Origin: Oleiagrimonas sp963747595
Lineage (GTDB): Bacteria; Pseudomonadota; Gammaproteobacteria; Xanthomonadales; Rhodanobacteraceae
Reading direction: 5' to 3'
Assembly (NCBI GenBank): GCA_963747595.1
Contig: CAVVFO010000002.1
Location: 1,302,001-1,366,000, forward strand
Length of the DNA: 64,000 nucleotides
Shown here: piece after piece, positions 37,764-46,630 of the stretch
Layout: the number at the start of each line of letters is the position of its first letter
Position numbering within the stretch: position 1 is the stretch's first letter
Notes under the pieces: generated by a model
What the model saw: the letters and a program-made list of their open reading frames with translations, nothing else
The model's database searches: none
Told to the model about the DNA's origin: nothing
Made by a program: the position numbers and the translations under genes

Positions 37764-39104
37764 ATGCGGACTTCGGCTGAAAACCCCTCACGGGCACCGC
37801 TGCCCTCCGAAACAAGACCGTGCCTGAGGAGGTCTGCGAAATCCCGCCATGTTCATGGGCTGCAAGCCGGGCTGCTTCTGGCGATATTGCTGATCCTGTG
37901 CGTCATTTGCGGCCGGACGGCCCGTGCCGGTGTCGCCGACGCGCCGGGCAGCGATCTGCAGGTCGCGCTGCTGACCTACGGCCCGGGCCGCATCTACTGG
38001 GAGCGTTTCGGCCACGACGCCCTGGAGCTCACCGATACGCGCAGCGGTGAAGCCATTGCCGTCAACTACGGCGTGTTCGACTTCAACCAGAAAAACTTCC
38101 TGTTCAATTTCGCGCGCGGCGACATGACCTACATGATCGACGCCGAATACGCCGCAGGCGATATTGCCTGGTATCGTCAACAAGGACGCTGGGTACAGCG
38201 CCAGGTACTGGCTTTGACCCCGGCGCAGGCCTCGCGTTTGCGTGACTTCCTGATGTGGAATCTGGCGCCGGGGAACCGCAACTACGCGTACGACTATTAC
38301 ACCAGCAACTGCACGACGCGCGTGCGCGACGCCCTCAACCTGGCGCTGGGAGGCACTCTCGAGGCGCAGATGCAGGGATCGGCCGGCAACGACACCTACC
38401 GCCGCCAGACCGACCGCCTGATGGCGGCGCAGCCCTGGCTGATGCTGTTGCTGGATCTGGGGCTCGGACCGCGTGCCGACCCGCACCTGGACCAATGGCG
38501 CGAAAGCTTCATTCCCATGGTCTTCATGCGGCATGTCGCGCACATCCGCGTGCCCGACGGTCACGGCGGCACGCGCCCGCTGGTGGCCAGCAGTCATCGT
38601 ATCGTCAAAGGCACGGTGCCCGCTCCGCCCCGGCATGCACCGAACCTGCTTGCTCCACTGCTGGCGACCGGCATCGGGTGGGGGCTTGCGCTGCTGGTCA
38701 GCGGAATCCTGCGTCGGCGGAATCTTGCCGCCCGCATCGGTTTCGGCATCCTGGGCACCGTCTACGCGCTCGCGGCCGGACTCGCTGGCCTCTTCATGCT
38801 GCTCATCTGGACGCTCACATCGCACCATGCAGGCTGGGCCAACCAGAATCTGCTGCTGTTCAACCCGCTGGCCTTCGGGCTCCTGCCGGCATTCTGGAAA
38901 CGGCATACTGCACCCTGGATGCACCGGCTGAGCGCCATCCTGCTGCTCATGGCCGCGATCAGCCTGCTGCTGAAGCTGCTGCCGGTGGCGCATCAGCACA
39001 ATGCCGCCTGGATCGCACTGGCCCTGTCGATGTGGCTGGCGATCGTGATTGCCTTGTGGCGCACGAAGCCACCGGCAATCAGTCGCCACTCCACCCCTCC
39101 ATAA
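37764..39104 (+). CDS. DUF4105/Lnb_N domain membrane protein
   Basis: The 446 aa have a signal or anchor helix at about residues 34-52. The periplasmic DUF4105 (Lnb N-terminal) domain follows, with RFGHDALEL (His84) and SNCTTRV (Cys183), the likely catalytic pair. Five or so hydrophobic helices fill residues about 305-440. Lnb of low-GC Gram-positives transfers an acyl chain between lipoprotein positions; whether Gram-negative DUF4105 proteins do this is not established. The frame also contains a TTG at 37719 overlapping the corC stop and an ATG at 37746, so the exact start is uncertain. It is closely linked to corC. Confidence 0.82.
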   Translation: MRTSAENPSRAPLPSETRPCLRRSAKSRHVHGLQAGLLLAILLILCVICGRTARAGVADAPGSDLQVALLTYGPGRIYWERFGHDALELTDTRSGEAIAVNYGVFDFNQKNFLFNFARGDMTYMIDAEYAAGDIAWYRQQGRWVQRQVLALTPAQASRLRDFLMWNLAPGNRNYAYDYYTSNCTTRVRDALNLALGGTLEAQMQGSAGNDTYRRQTDRLMAAQPWLMLLLDLGLGPRADPHLDQWRESFIPMVFMRHVAHIRVPDGHGGTRPLVASSHRIVKGTVPAPPRHAPNLLAPLLATGIGWGLALLVSGILRRRNLAARIGFGILGTVYALAAGLAGLFMLLIWTLTSHHAGWANQNLLLFNPLAFGLLPAFWKRHTAPWMHRLSAILLLMAAISLLLKLLPVAHQHNAAWIALALSMWLAIVIALWRTKPPAISRHSTPP

Positions 39105-39164
39105 CCTGCGCGAAGACCGCAACCGGGCAGCGCACAATTGCCTTGCCCGACGCTGGTCGGCATC

Positions 39165-40193
39165 ATGGCTGACATGGACCTGCGCCGCACCACGAGTCCC
39201 GACCCTTCATCGGCCGATGTGCCCATGGTGGTCAATTGCGTTGCCTACGACCTCTGCGGGAGGCGCCTGGGCGACACATCCCTGGACGATATCGGCCACG
39301 TGCTGAAAAAGCCGGAGACCTTCGTCTGGGTGGGGTTGCACGAGCCGGAGGAATCCCTGCTGGAAAAGCTGCAGGAGGAGTTCGACCTGCACGACCTGGC
39401 CATCGAGGATGCGCAATATGCACACCAGCGCACCAAGATCGAGGCCTACGGCGACTCCCTGTTCATCGTGGTGCAGACCTCGCAGCTGGTCGGCGGCAGC
39501 ATCACCTTCGGCGAGACCCATATCTTTCTGGGGCCGCGCTATCTGATCACGGTACGCCACGGTGCCTCATTGAGCTATGCGCCGGTGCGGCGCAGTTGCG
39601 AGGCCGTGCCGGAGCTGCTGGCTCTGGGCCCCAGCTACGGCCTGTACAGCATCCTGGATTATATCGTCGACAACTTCATGCCCATCGTCGGCGACTTCCG
39701 CGAGGAGCTGCAGGAGCTGGAACAGGACATCTTCGCCGAGACCTACAAGCGCGAGACCATCAAGCGCCTGTACGACATGCAACGCGAGCTGATGACCCTG
39801 CGCCTGGCGGTGGCGCCGCTGCAAGACATTACCAACCAGCTGGTGCGCCTGCACCCGCACCTGATCCACGATGAGACCCGGGTCTACTTCCGCGATGTCT
39901 ACGACCACGTGTTCCGCGTCAACGAGGCCACCAGTGCCATGCGCGAGATGCTCGGCGCCGCGATCAACGTCAACCTGTCGCTGGTCACCTTCGGCCAGAA
40001 CGAGGTGATGAAGAAACTGGCCGGGTGGGCCGCCATGCTGGCCGCCCCGACATTGATCACCAGCTGGTTCGGCATGAATTTCCAGCACATGCCGGAACTG
40101 CACAACCCCTGGGCCTACCCCGCCGTGATCGCGGTCACCGTGACCGTGGTCGCCGGCATCTACGTCATCCTCAAGCGCGCCCGCTGGTTCTGA
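39165..40193 (+). CDS. corA: CorA-family magnesium/cobalt channel
   Basis: The 342 aa have a large cytoplasmic N-terminal domain with long helices (LYSILDYIVDNFMPIV, FREELQELEQDIFAET) and two C-terminal transmembrane helices. The signature GMNF is at the end of the first helix (SWFGMNF), followed by MPELHNP in the periplasmic loop. The family imports Mg2+ or Co2+ as homopentamers. The ATG at 39165 is preferred over a TTG at 39138. The preceding corC may act on the same ions. Confidence 0.93.
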   Translation: MADMDLRRTTSPDPSSADVPMVVNCVAYDLCGRRLGDTSLDDIGHVLKKPETFVWVGLHEPEESLLEKLQEEFDLHDLAIEDAQYAHQRTKIEAYGDSLFIVVQTSQLVGGSITFGETHIFLGPRYLITVRHGASLSYAPVRRSCEAVPELLALGPSYGLYSILDYIVDNFMPIVGDFREELQELEQDIFAETYKRETIKRLYDMQRELMTLRLAVAPLQDITNQLVRLHPHLIHDETRVYFRDVYDHVFRVNEATSAMREMLGAAINVNLSLVTFGQNEVMKKLAGWAAMLAAPTLITSWFGMNFQHMPELHNPWAYPAVIAVTVTVVAGIYVILKRARWF

Positions 40194-40315
40194 GCGCTGC
40201 ACCAGAGGTGCTTCCCGTTTAGGATGAGTTGATTGATTCGCGTGGCCTGACCGAGCCGCGGCAGGTTTCATCGCGCATCTTCGCGCCAGCATGCGACACA
40301 CACGATCATCAAACG

Positions 40316-40321
40316 AAGGAG
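40316..40321 (+). promoter_or_regulatory. Ribosome-binding site fixing a TTG start
   Basis: AAGGAG lies 6 bases before the TTG at 40328 and is too far from the ATG at 40340 to serve it well. It therefore selects TTG as the start of the M16 peptidase gene. Confidence 0.75.
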
Positions 40322-40327
40322 CGTGTC

Positions 40328-43000
40328 TTGAAAACATCAATGCAATCACTGGCTGCCGCCATCGCACTGGTCCTTGCCGGCACCGCAACGGCAACTGCCA
40401 CCCCAGACAACGCGCACGTGACGCGGGCCACGCTGCACAATGGTCTGCGCGTGGTGATCGTGCGCGACACACTGGCACCAGTGGTCACCACCGAGGTCAA
40501 TTACCTGGTGGGCTCCAACGAGGTTCCCAAGGGCTTTCCGGGAACGGCGCATGCGGTGGAGCACATGATGTTTCGCGGCAGCCCGGGGCTGAGCAAGGAT
40601 CAGCTCTCCGCGATTGGCGCCAACATGGGCGGGCAATTCAACGCCGATACCCAGGAAGGGGTCACGCAGTACTTCTTCACCGTACCGTCGCAGGATCTGG
40701 ATGTAGCCCTGCGCATCCACGCCACGCGGATGCGCGGCGTCGAGATGTCGGCCAAGGACTGGAAAAAGGAGCGCGGCGCGATCGAACAGGAAGTCTCGCG
40801 TGACATGTCCAGCCCCAGCTACAAATTCATTACCGAACTGCGCGCGCGCATGTTCAGCGGCACGCCGTACGCGCACACCGGCCTGGGCACGCGGCCATCG
40901 TTCGACAAGACCACGGCGAAAGCGCTGAAGAAGTTTCACGACACCTGGTACGCACCCAACAACGCCATCCTGGTCATCGCCGGCGACGTCGATCCGCAAT
41001 CGACGCTGAAAGAGGTCAAATCGCTGTTCGCGGCCATCCCGCGCAAGAAGCTGCCGCAGCGGCCCGCGTTCAATTTCAAGCAGGTGGCGGCGCATACGGT
41101 GAAGCTGCCCACCGACAGCCCGTACGGCACGGTGGCGGTCACCTATCGCATGCCCGGCTTGCAGGACAAGGACTACGCCACGGCACTGGTGCTGGAACGC
41201 GCCATGGCCTCCAAGCGCGGCCAGCTGTTCGACATGGCGCTGACCGGCAAGGCGCTGTACGGCGGTTTCCAGGCCGACTTTCTGCCGCGCTCGGGCATCG
41301 GCTTCGCGGTCGGCATTTTCCCGCGCGGCGGCAAGTCGCAACCGGTGCTGAAGACGGTGCAGGGCATCATGGCCCACACTGCCGCCAACGGCGTGCCGGC
41401 CGACCTGGTCACCGCCGCCAAGAACAAGGCCATCGCCGACCTCGAATACAAGAAGAATTCGGTGACCGGCCTGGCCAACGCCTGGTCACGCGCACTGGCA
41501 CTCGGCGACGCGAAATCCCCCGACGACATCAAGCAGGCCATCGAGGCGGTCACGCCGGAACAGGTCGATGCACTGGCCAAGCAGGTGTTCGATCCGCAGC
41601 ACGCCATCACTGCGGTGCTGACGCCGCAGTCCTCGGGCAAGCCGTCGGCCAGCAAGGGTTTTGGCGGCGCCGAGAGTTTCGGCGGCAAACCGAACGGTCC
41701 GGTCACCCTGCCGGACTGGGCGCAAAAGGCCTTCGCCAAGCTGCAGATGCCGAAATCAGCGATCCATCCGACCTCCTTCAAGCTGAAGAACGGTCTGCGC
41801 GTGATCGTGCAGCCCGAATCGGTCAGCAAGACCGTGGAGGTCTTCGGGCGCATCAAGACCAATCAGGATCTGCAGGCCGCCAAGGGCCACGAAGGCGTGG
41901 CCGACGTATTGAACGACATGTTCAATTTCGGCAGCAGCGACATGAACCGCATGCAGTTCCAGCAGGCGCTGGACAAGATCAGTGCGCATGAAAGCGGCGG
42001 CTCCGACTTTTCCCTTGCCGTCCCGTCGAAGAACTTTGCCCAGGGCATGAAGCTGCTGGCCGACAACGAACTGCGCCCGGCCATGCCGCAGCGCGCATTC
42101 ATGGTGATGCAGCATCGCGAGGCCGGTGCCGCCGGCGGCCAGATCCAGTCGCCCGCATTTCTCAACGGCATGCATCTGGACAAGGCGCTGCTGCCCGCCG
42201 GCGATCCCGCCCTGCGTTACGCCACGCCGAAATCCATTGGCAGCCTTGGCCTCGATGACGTGAAGGCGTACTACAAGAAGACCTTCCGCCCCGACATGAC
42301 CACCATCGTCATGGTCGGCGATGTCACGCCGGCGCTGGCACGCAAGGCTGCAAAGGCGACATTCGGACAGTGGACGGCGTCGGGCGCCAAGCCCGATACC
42401 GACTATCCGGCAGTGCCGCTCAACGCCAAATCCAGCCAGTTCCACACGCCGGATTCCTCGGCAGTGCAGGACAGCGTCACCATGTCCCAGCTGGTCAGGC
42501 TCAATCAGGACAGCCCGCAGCGCTATGCCCTGGAACTGGGCAACGAAGTGCTCAGCGGCGGCGCCATGGCGTCACGGCTGATGCGCGACCTGCGCGTCAA
42601 GCACGGTCTGGTATACGGCGTGGGCGGCAGCCTGAGCCTGTACAAACACCGTGGGCGCTTCAACGTCACCTTCGGCAGCGATCCGGACAAGGTGGCCCCC
42701 GCCAGTGCCATGGTGATTCGCGACATCAAGCAGATGCAGGACGCACCTGTCACCACGGCGGAACTGCATCGCGCCAAGGGCATGGTGCTGCGGCAACTGC
42801 CGCTGAGCGAGTCCAGCTTCGGCGGCATTGCCGGCCAGTTGCTGCAGTTCTCGCTGGAGGGCAAGCCGCTGAACAGCAACACCATTGCGGCGCGGCATTA
42901 CCTGAAACTCACGGCACCGCAGATCCAGTCCGCATTCAAGACGTATCTGCGCCCGAATGCATTCGTGACCGCGGTGAAGGGACCGGCACCGAAAGGCTGA
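40328..43000 (+). CDS. Exported M16-family (insulinase-like) zinc peptidase
   Basis: The 890 aa begin with a signal peptide (about residues 1-24, ending ATATA). The inverted zinc motif HxxEH is HAVEH at residues 75-79, with the distal glutamate in GAIEQEVSRD. A second M16 domain without the motif follows from about residue 480 (TSFKLKNGLRVIVQPES) and ends with a GLVYGVGGSLSLY-type block. The enzyme is probably periplasmic and cuts short peptides. It starts at TTG, chosen by the AAGGAG upstream. Convergent with the asparaginase-like gene across repeat copy C. Confidence 0.92.
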   Translation: MKTSMQSLAAAIALVLAGTATATATPDNAHVTRATLHNGLRVVIVRDTLAPVVTTEVNYLVGSNEVPKGFPGTAHAVEHMMFRGSPGLSKDQLSAIGANMGGQFNADTQEGVTQYFFTVPSQDLDVALRIHATRMRGVEMSAKDWKKERGAIEQEVSRDMSSPSYKFITELRARMFSGTPYAHTGLGTRPSFDKTTAKALKKFHDTWYAPNNAILVIAGDVDPQSTLKEVKSLFAAIPRKKLPQRPAFNFKQVAAHTVKLPTDSPYGTVAVTYRMPGLQDKDYATALVLERAMASKRGQLFDMALTGKALYGGFQADFLPRSGIGFAVGIFPRGGKSQPVLKTVQGIMAHTAANGVPADLVTAAKNKAIADLEYKKNSVTGLANAWSRALALGDAKSPDDIKQAIEAVTPEQVDALAKQVFDPQHAITAVLTPQSSGKPSASKGFGGAESFGGKPNGPVTLPDWAQKAFAKLQMPKSAIHPTSFKLKNGLRVIVQPESVSKTVEVFGRIKTNQDLQAAKGHEGVADVLNDMFNFGSSDMNRMQFQQALDKISAHESGGSDFSLAVPSKNFAQGMKLLADNELRPAMPQRAFMVMQHREAGAAGGQIQSPAFLNGMHLDKALLPAGDPALRYATPKSIGSLGLDDVKAYYKKTFRPDMTTIVMVGDVTPALARKAAKATFGQWTASGAKPDTDYPAVPLNAKSSQFHTPDSSAVQDSVTMSQLVRLNQDSPQRYALELGNEVLSGGAMASRLMRDLRVKHGLVYGVGGSLSLYKHRGRFNVTFGSDPDKVAPASAMVIRDIKQMQDAPVTTAELHRAKGMVLRQLPLSESSFGGIAGQLLQFSLEGKPLNSNTIAARHYLKLTAPQIQSAFKTYLRPNAFVTAVKGPAPKG

Positions 43001-43015
43001 GGCGCCCCTCACCCG

Positions 43016-43169
43016 GTGTGGGTCAAGGAACATCAGTGGGGGACCTACCTGCTTGCAATGGACAGACATCTCTTCCTGCAAGCAGGCGGATCCGTCGCTT
43101 TGCTTCTGACCGAAGTCCCACGGGGATTGCCTTCGGTCAGAAATCTCCTTTGGGGTTGATCCACCCTGC
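43016..43169. repeat. Dispersed inverted-repeat element, copy C (degenerate)
   Basis: The right arm GCAAGCAGGCGGATCCGTCGC (43078 onward) matches the other copies closely. The left arm (GGTCAAGGAACATCAG ... CTACCTGCTTGC) is degenerate. The right end GTTGATCCACCCTGC matches the usual CTTGATCCGCCCTAC with three changes. Between the right arm and the right end lies an extra hairpin at 43105-43141 with 11-base arms TCTGACCGAAG and CTTCGGTCAGA. Most of the 257-base gap is this element; nothing else is seen there. Confidence 0.7.
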
Positions 43170-43257
43170 ACCTGACTAGCTGCGCTTCGCGCCGCACCCT
43201 TGCCAAAACAGGATCGTCGGTGGAGCCTGCGCCGAGACGGAAGCCGCAACCGCTTCA

Positions 43258-43752
43258 CTACGCGTTGGGCATTTCCTCGAAGCGGTTGGCGGCGCGATTC
43301 TTGCGCACGTGCCGCGGATCCCAGATGCGCCCGCTCATGGCAATCCACACGCCGTCGGACAGGCTCTGTACCGCACCCACCGCGCAGCCGATATTGAACA
43401 CCGCATCCGAGCCGTGAAAGCGCGCCGGATTCAAGGCACCGGTGAGCACGATCACCTTGCCCTCGATCCCCTCGAGCACCTTGGCCGTCTCCACCATGGA
43501 ATCGGTGCCGTGGGTGACCAGCACATGCCGGTGCGGCTGCGCCTCAATGCTGCGCCGGATCAGCTGGCGGTCGTCATCGCCCAGGTCCAGGCTGTCCTTG
43601 CGCAGGATCGAGGTGATGTCGAAGGAAAAGCCCACCTCCAGCTGCTGCAGGATCTCACCAATCTGCGGCGCGCCGATCTGGTAGTCGGATTTGGCGTCGA
43701 AATAGATTTTGTCGATGGTGCCACCGGTCGTGACGATGCTTAAGTGCTGCAT
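43258..43752 (-). CDS. Short asparaginase-like domain protein
   Basis: The 164 aa correspond to the N-terminal domain of L-asparaginases only. TTGGTIDK carries the first catalytic threonine and VTHGTDSMVETA the second Thr-Asp pair. Classical asparaginases are twice as long and need a C-terminal domain for the active site of the neighbouring subunit. There is no frameshift or truncated remainder downstream, and short proteins of this kind are a recognised group. The substrate is unknown. It is followed 14 bases downstream of the acyl-CoA dehydrogenase gene and probably cotranscribed with it. Confidence 0.85.
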   Translation of the reverse strand: MQHLSIVTTGGTIDKIYFDAKSDYQIGAPQIGEILQQLEVGFSFDITSILRKDSLDLGDDDRQLIRRSIEAQPHRHVLVTHGTDSMVETAKVLEGIEGKVIVLTGALNPARFHGSDAVFNIGCAVGAVQSLSDGVWIAMSGRIWDPRHVRKNRAANRFEEMPNA

Positions 43753-43766
43753 GCGATATCAGTTCT

Positions 43767-45425
43767 TCAGTCGAGTGAGTCGGAGGCAAGCCGCTGCAAG
43801 GCGTCCGCGGCAGGGATGGGCATCGGGCCAAGGCCACGCACCAGGAACACGTCCAGGGCATCATGGGGACGGCTGTCGTTGTCTTCCCGCATGCTGCGTG
43901 TCGCTTCCCGCGAAAGCAATGACGCCGCGGCGCATCGCGCCAGCGTCAGGGCCAGATCGCGGGCCGCGGATTGTAACTGCACCGGCTCGCTTTCAGCGAG
44001 TTCCAACCGCGCGTTGACCTCGTCCAGCGCCGTCGTCACCTGCTGTCGGCAGGTCGCCGAATCGCCGGCATCCAGCCATTCGATGCAGGCAGTGCGCAAC
44101 GGCTCCAGTCCGCCGGCAAGCGCGCGCAGGGTATCCAGCGACAGCACATTGGTGGTGCCTTCCCAGATGGAATAAATCTGTGCGTCGCGAAGCAGCTGCG
44201 GCAGGCCCGTATTTTCGATGTAGCCTGCACCACCGAAGCATTCCAGGGTTTCCGAGGCTATACGCACGGCGAGCTTGCCGGTCCACAGCTTGGCCAGCGG
44301 CGTCAGCAGGCGCAGCAGTGCAGGTTCGTGCTTCTCGGCCTGATCGTGCTCCACGCGGCCCAGCAATGCGGCTACTTCGAAGGCCAGGCCGAAGGCGGCC
44401 TCGAAGTGGGCCTGCATGTCCGCCAGCGTGCGCGCGTGCAATGGCTGTTCGATCAACGGCCTGCCGAAGGCGCTGCGGCGCGTGGCGTAATCGCGCGCCA
44501 GGGCAATGCAGCGGGCCATGCTGGCCACAGCGCACACCGCGTTCCAGGTGCGGGTGACGTTGAGCATGGGCGCCACCTGGCGCACACCATGCGCCAGCTC
44601 GCCCACGGGAGTCGCCGGCAGACCGTGCAGATGGATCTCCGCCGTGGGCAGTTCCTGCGTCCCCAGCTTGTCCTTCAGCCGGTCAATACGCAGCTCGCGC
44701 CACGCGCCGTCGGCGTCCCTGGTCTCGACGTAGAACAGCGCCAGCGCAGCGGCGCCCTCGCCCTGCCCTTCGGGCCGCGCCAGCGCCAGCGCGGCCTCAC
44801 CGACCACCGCGGAGGTAAACCACTTGCGACCGTACAGGCGCCATTGGCCGTTTTCGTCCTGCCGTGCCACGGTTTCCGTGCCACCGATGTCGGAGCCGCC
44901 GCTGGTTTCGGTCATCCACTGGCCGGACAGCCAGAAATCATTGGCATCACGGCTGAGGAAATGCGGCAATGCGCGTTCGATGAGCTCCTGATTGCCGCAC
45001 GCCTTGAGGGCAGTCACGGCGCCGTCGGTCATCGCCAGCGGGCAGGAATAGAACTCGCTGGGAATGTGGTACAGGTAGACCCGGATGAACTCTTCCAGAC
45101 GTCCGTGTGCCCCGGCTTGCGCATCGTGCCCCGCTGCAAGAACGGCGTGCCGCGTGGCCAGCTGCGGACCTTCGCGCCAGGCCTCGGTCAACTCGATGCG
45201 GTCCACGCGCCGGCCCCAGGCATCCCATTGCGTCAAGAGCGGCTTTTGCCCCGTCGTGCCTTGCCGCCGCGAATACGTCATCAGCGCGTAATCGGCCAGC
45301 GCATGCAGATCGGCATCGATGGCGTTGCGCCGCGCGCCGGGAAGCGCGCGCTGCAGCAGCCGTTGCAGCAGGCGGTCGGCGTGCAGCGGATGCGGCAATC
45401 GCGGCGCGTCTTGTACGAATCCCAT
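43767..45425 (-). CDS. AidB-like acyl-CoA dehydrogenase family protein
   Basis: The 552 aa fit the long AidB-type branch of the acyl-CoA dehydrogenase family. Features are WMTETSGGSDIGGTETVA, which binds FAD, and the C-terminal GGAGYIENTGLPQLLRDAQ followed by IYSIWEGTTNVLSLD. E. coli AidB is induced by alkylation damage and binds DNA; other members may be true dehydrogenases. The sequence does not decide between them. The ATG at 45425 is preferred within a frame open to 45485. Confidence 0.88.
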   Translation of the reverse strand: MGFVQDAPRLPHPLHADRLLQRLLQRALPGARRNAIDADLHALADYALMTYSRRQGTTGQKPLLTQWDAWGRRVDRIELTEAWREGPQLATRHAVLAAGHDAQAGAHGRLEEFIRVYLYHIPSEFYSCPLAMTDGAVTALKACGNQELIERALPHFLSRDANDFWLSGQWMTETSGGSDIGGTETVARQDENGQWRLYGRKWFTSAVVGEAALALARPEGQGEGAAALALFYVETRDADGAWRELRIDRLKDKLGTQELPTAEIHLHGLPATPVGELAHGVRQVAPMLNVTRTWNAVCAVASMARCIALARDYATRRSAFGRPLIEQPLHARTLADMQAHFEAAFGLAFEVAALLGRVEHDQAEKHEPALLRLLTPLAKLWTGKLAVRIASETLECFGGAGYIENTGLPQLLRDAQIYSIWEGTTNVLSLDTLRALAGGLEPLRTACIEWLDAGDSATCRQQVTTALDEVNARLELAESEPVQLQSAARDLALTLARCAAASLLSREATRSMREDNDSRPHDALDVFLVRGLGPMPIPAADALQRLASDSLD

Positions 45426-45473
45426 GACCGAAACCCTCGCATGACCGCAGCCAGTATACGTCCACAAATGCCC

Positions 45474-45612
45474 GGGACGGATCAAGGAGCGACGCGACGG
45501 ATCCGCCTGCTTGCCGGCAAGGAAAAGGCTTTAGTCGCAAGCTTTCGCAACGGCGGAATGGGGCACCGCGAGCAGGCGGATCCGTCACTCATCCTGCCTT
45601 GATCCGCTCTAC
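45474..45612. repeat. Dispersed inverted-repeat element, copy E
   Basis: The left arm GGATCAAGGAGCGACGCGA continues into CGGATCCGCCTGCTTGC. The right arm is AGCAGGCGGATCCGTCACTC, followed by CTTGATCCGCTCTAC. About 55 bases lie between the inner arms. The right end reaches into the DUF2069 gene: the minus-strand reading GTA GAG CGG ATC AAG GCA GGA TGA encodes its last seven residues and stop. Confidence 0.85.
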
Positions 45613-45969
45613 GCCCGGATGGCGGCGACGTTGCACACCGGCGCCCAGCGCGCCGATCAGCACTACGCACAGCAGCACTTCCACCAGGGCGGGGATACGT
45701 TCGCCCGACACGCTCCAGGCCTCGGCAATGCCGTAGGAAAAATAGAACAAGGCCAGCATGCCTGCCAGCAGCAGCGTGCGCCGCGGCCGGCGAATGGCCA
45801 GCAGAGGCAAGAGCAGCGGCAACGTGCATGCCACCGTGACCCACAGAGGGGAAACCTGCGTGGCCGGCTGCCACAGGCCGTGCCATACCACTTGCCACAC
45901 GGCCAGGGCTACCCATGCGGCAAGGCCCGTGCGCAGCGCCTTGTCCTGGCGCAATGCCGGCGCAGTCAC
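45589..45969 (-). CDS. DUF2069 membrane protein
   Basis: The 126 aa have four hydrophobic segments: LAAWVALAVWQVVWHGLW, VACTLPLLLPLLAI, LLLAGMLALFYFSYGIAEAW and VEVLLCVVLIGALGAGV. This matches DUF2069, a small inner-membrane family of unknown function regularly found after wrbA. The GTG start overlaps the wrbA stop by 4 bases (GTGA). The last residues, VERIKAG, are encoded by repeat copy E, so the natural C-terminus may have been altered by insertion. Confidence 0.88.
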   Translation of the reverse strand: MTAPALRQDKALRTGLAAWVALAVWQVVWHGLWQPATQVSPLWVTVACTLPLLLPLLAIRRPRRTLLLAGMLALFYFSYGIAEAWSVSGERIPALVEVLLCVVLIGALGAGVQRRRHPGVERIKAG

Positions 45970-46565
45970 CTCGAGGCTCCCAGACGCCGCGTGGTCTCGG
46001 CAAGTCGGCGCCCCAACGCACGCGCCAGCTCGCGCTCGTCTTCGCTGATGGTGTTGTCGCCACGGGTTCCGGCCAGATGGCTGGCGCCGTACGGCGTGCC
46101 GCCGCTGCGCGTGGTGCTGAGCGCGGCCTCGGTGTACGGCAATCCCACGATCAGCATGCCGTGGTGCAGCAGCGGCAGCATCATCGACAGCAGCGTCGAT
46201 TCCTGGCCGCCGTGCATGGTGGATGTGCTGGTGAAGGTGGCCGCCGGTTTGCCCACCAGCGTACCTGAGGCCCATTCTGCGCCGGTGGAGTCGAGAAAAT
46301 GTTTCAGCGGCGCGGCCATGTTGCCGAAACGGGTGGGGCTGCCCAGCGCCAGCGCGTCGCAGGTCGCCAAATCCTCGCGCTCGACATAAGGCGCCCCCTC
46401 GCCCGGGTCGGGCGGTTGCGCGGTCTGCGTGACCGGCGCCACCGGCGGCACCTGCCGCAATCGCGCCGCCAGACCCGCCTCTTCCACCCCGCGCGCGAGC
46501 AAGCGCGCCAGCTGGGCAGTATGGCCGCTGCGGCTGTAATACAGGACGAGGACGGTCTGGCTCAT
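45966..46565 (-). CDS. wrbA: NAD(P)H:quinone oxidoreductase, WrbA type
   Basis: The 199 aa have a flavodoxin fold. The phosphate loop is YYSRSGHTAQLA and the FMN-binding block GSPTRFGNMAAPLKHFLD. TSTSTMHGGQESTLLSMM is also typical of WrbA. The enzyme reduces quinones by two electrons and protects from oxidative stress. The ATG at 46565 starts SQTVLVLYYS. It is divergent from yihY and coupled to the DUF2069 gene. Confidence 0.93.
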   Translation of the reverse strand: MSQTVLVLYYSRSGHTAQLARLLARGVEEAGLAARLRQVPPVAPVTQTAQPPDPGEGAPYVEREDLATCDALALGSPTRFGNMAAPLKHFLDSTGAEWASGTLVGKPAATFTSTSTMHGGQESTLLSMMLPLLHHGMLIVGLPYTEAALSTTRSGGTPYGASHLAGTRGDNTISEDERELARALGRRLAETTRRLGASR

Positions 46566-46630
46566 GGGCATCATCTGTCGGTTAATCGCCAGACGTTACA
46601 CTAACGGCTCACGTCCTGGACACACGAACC

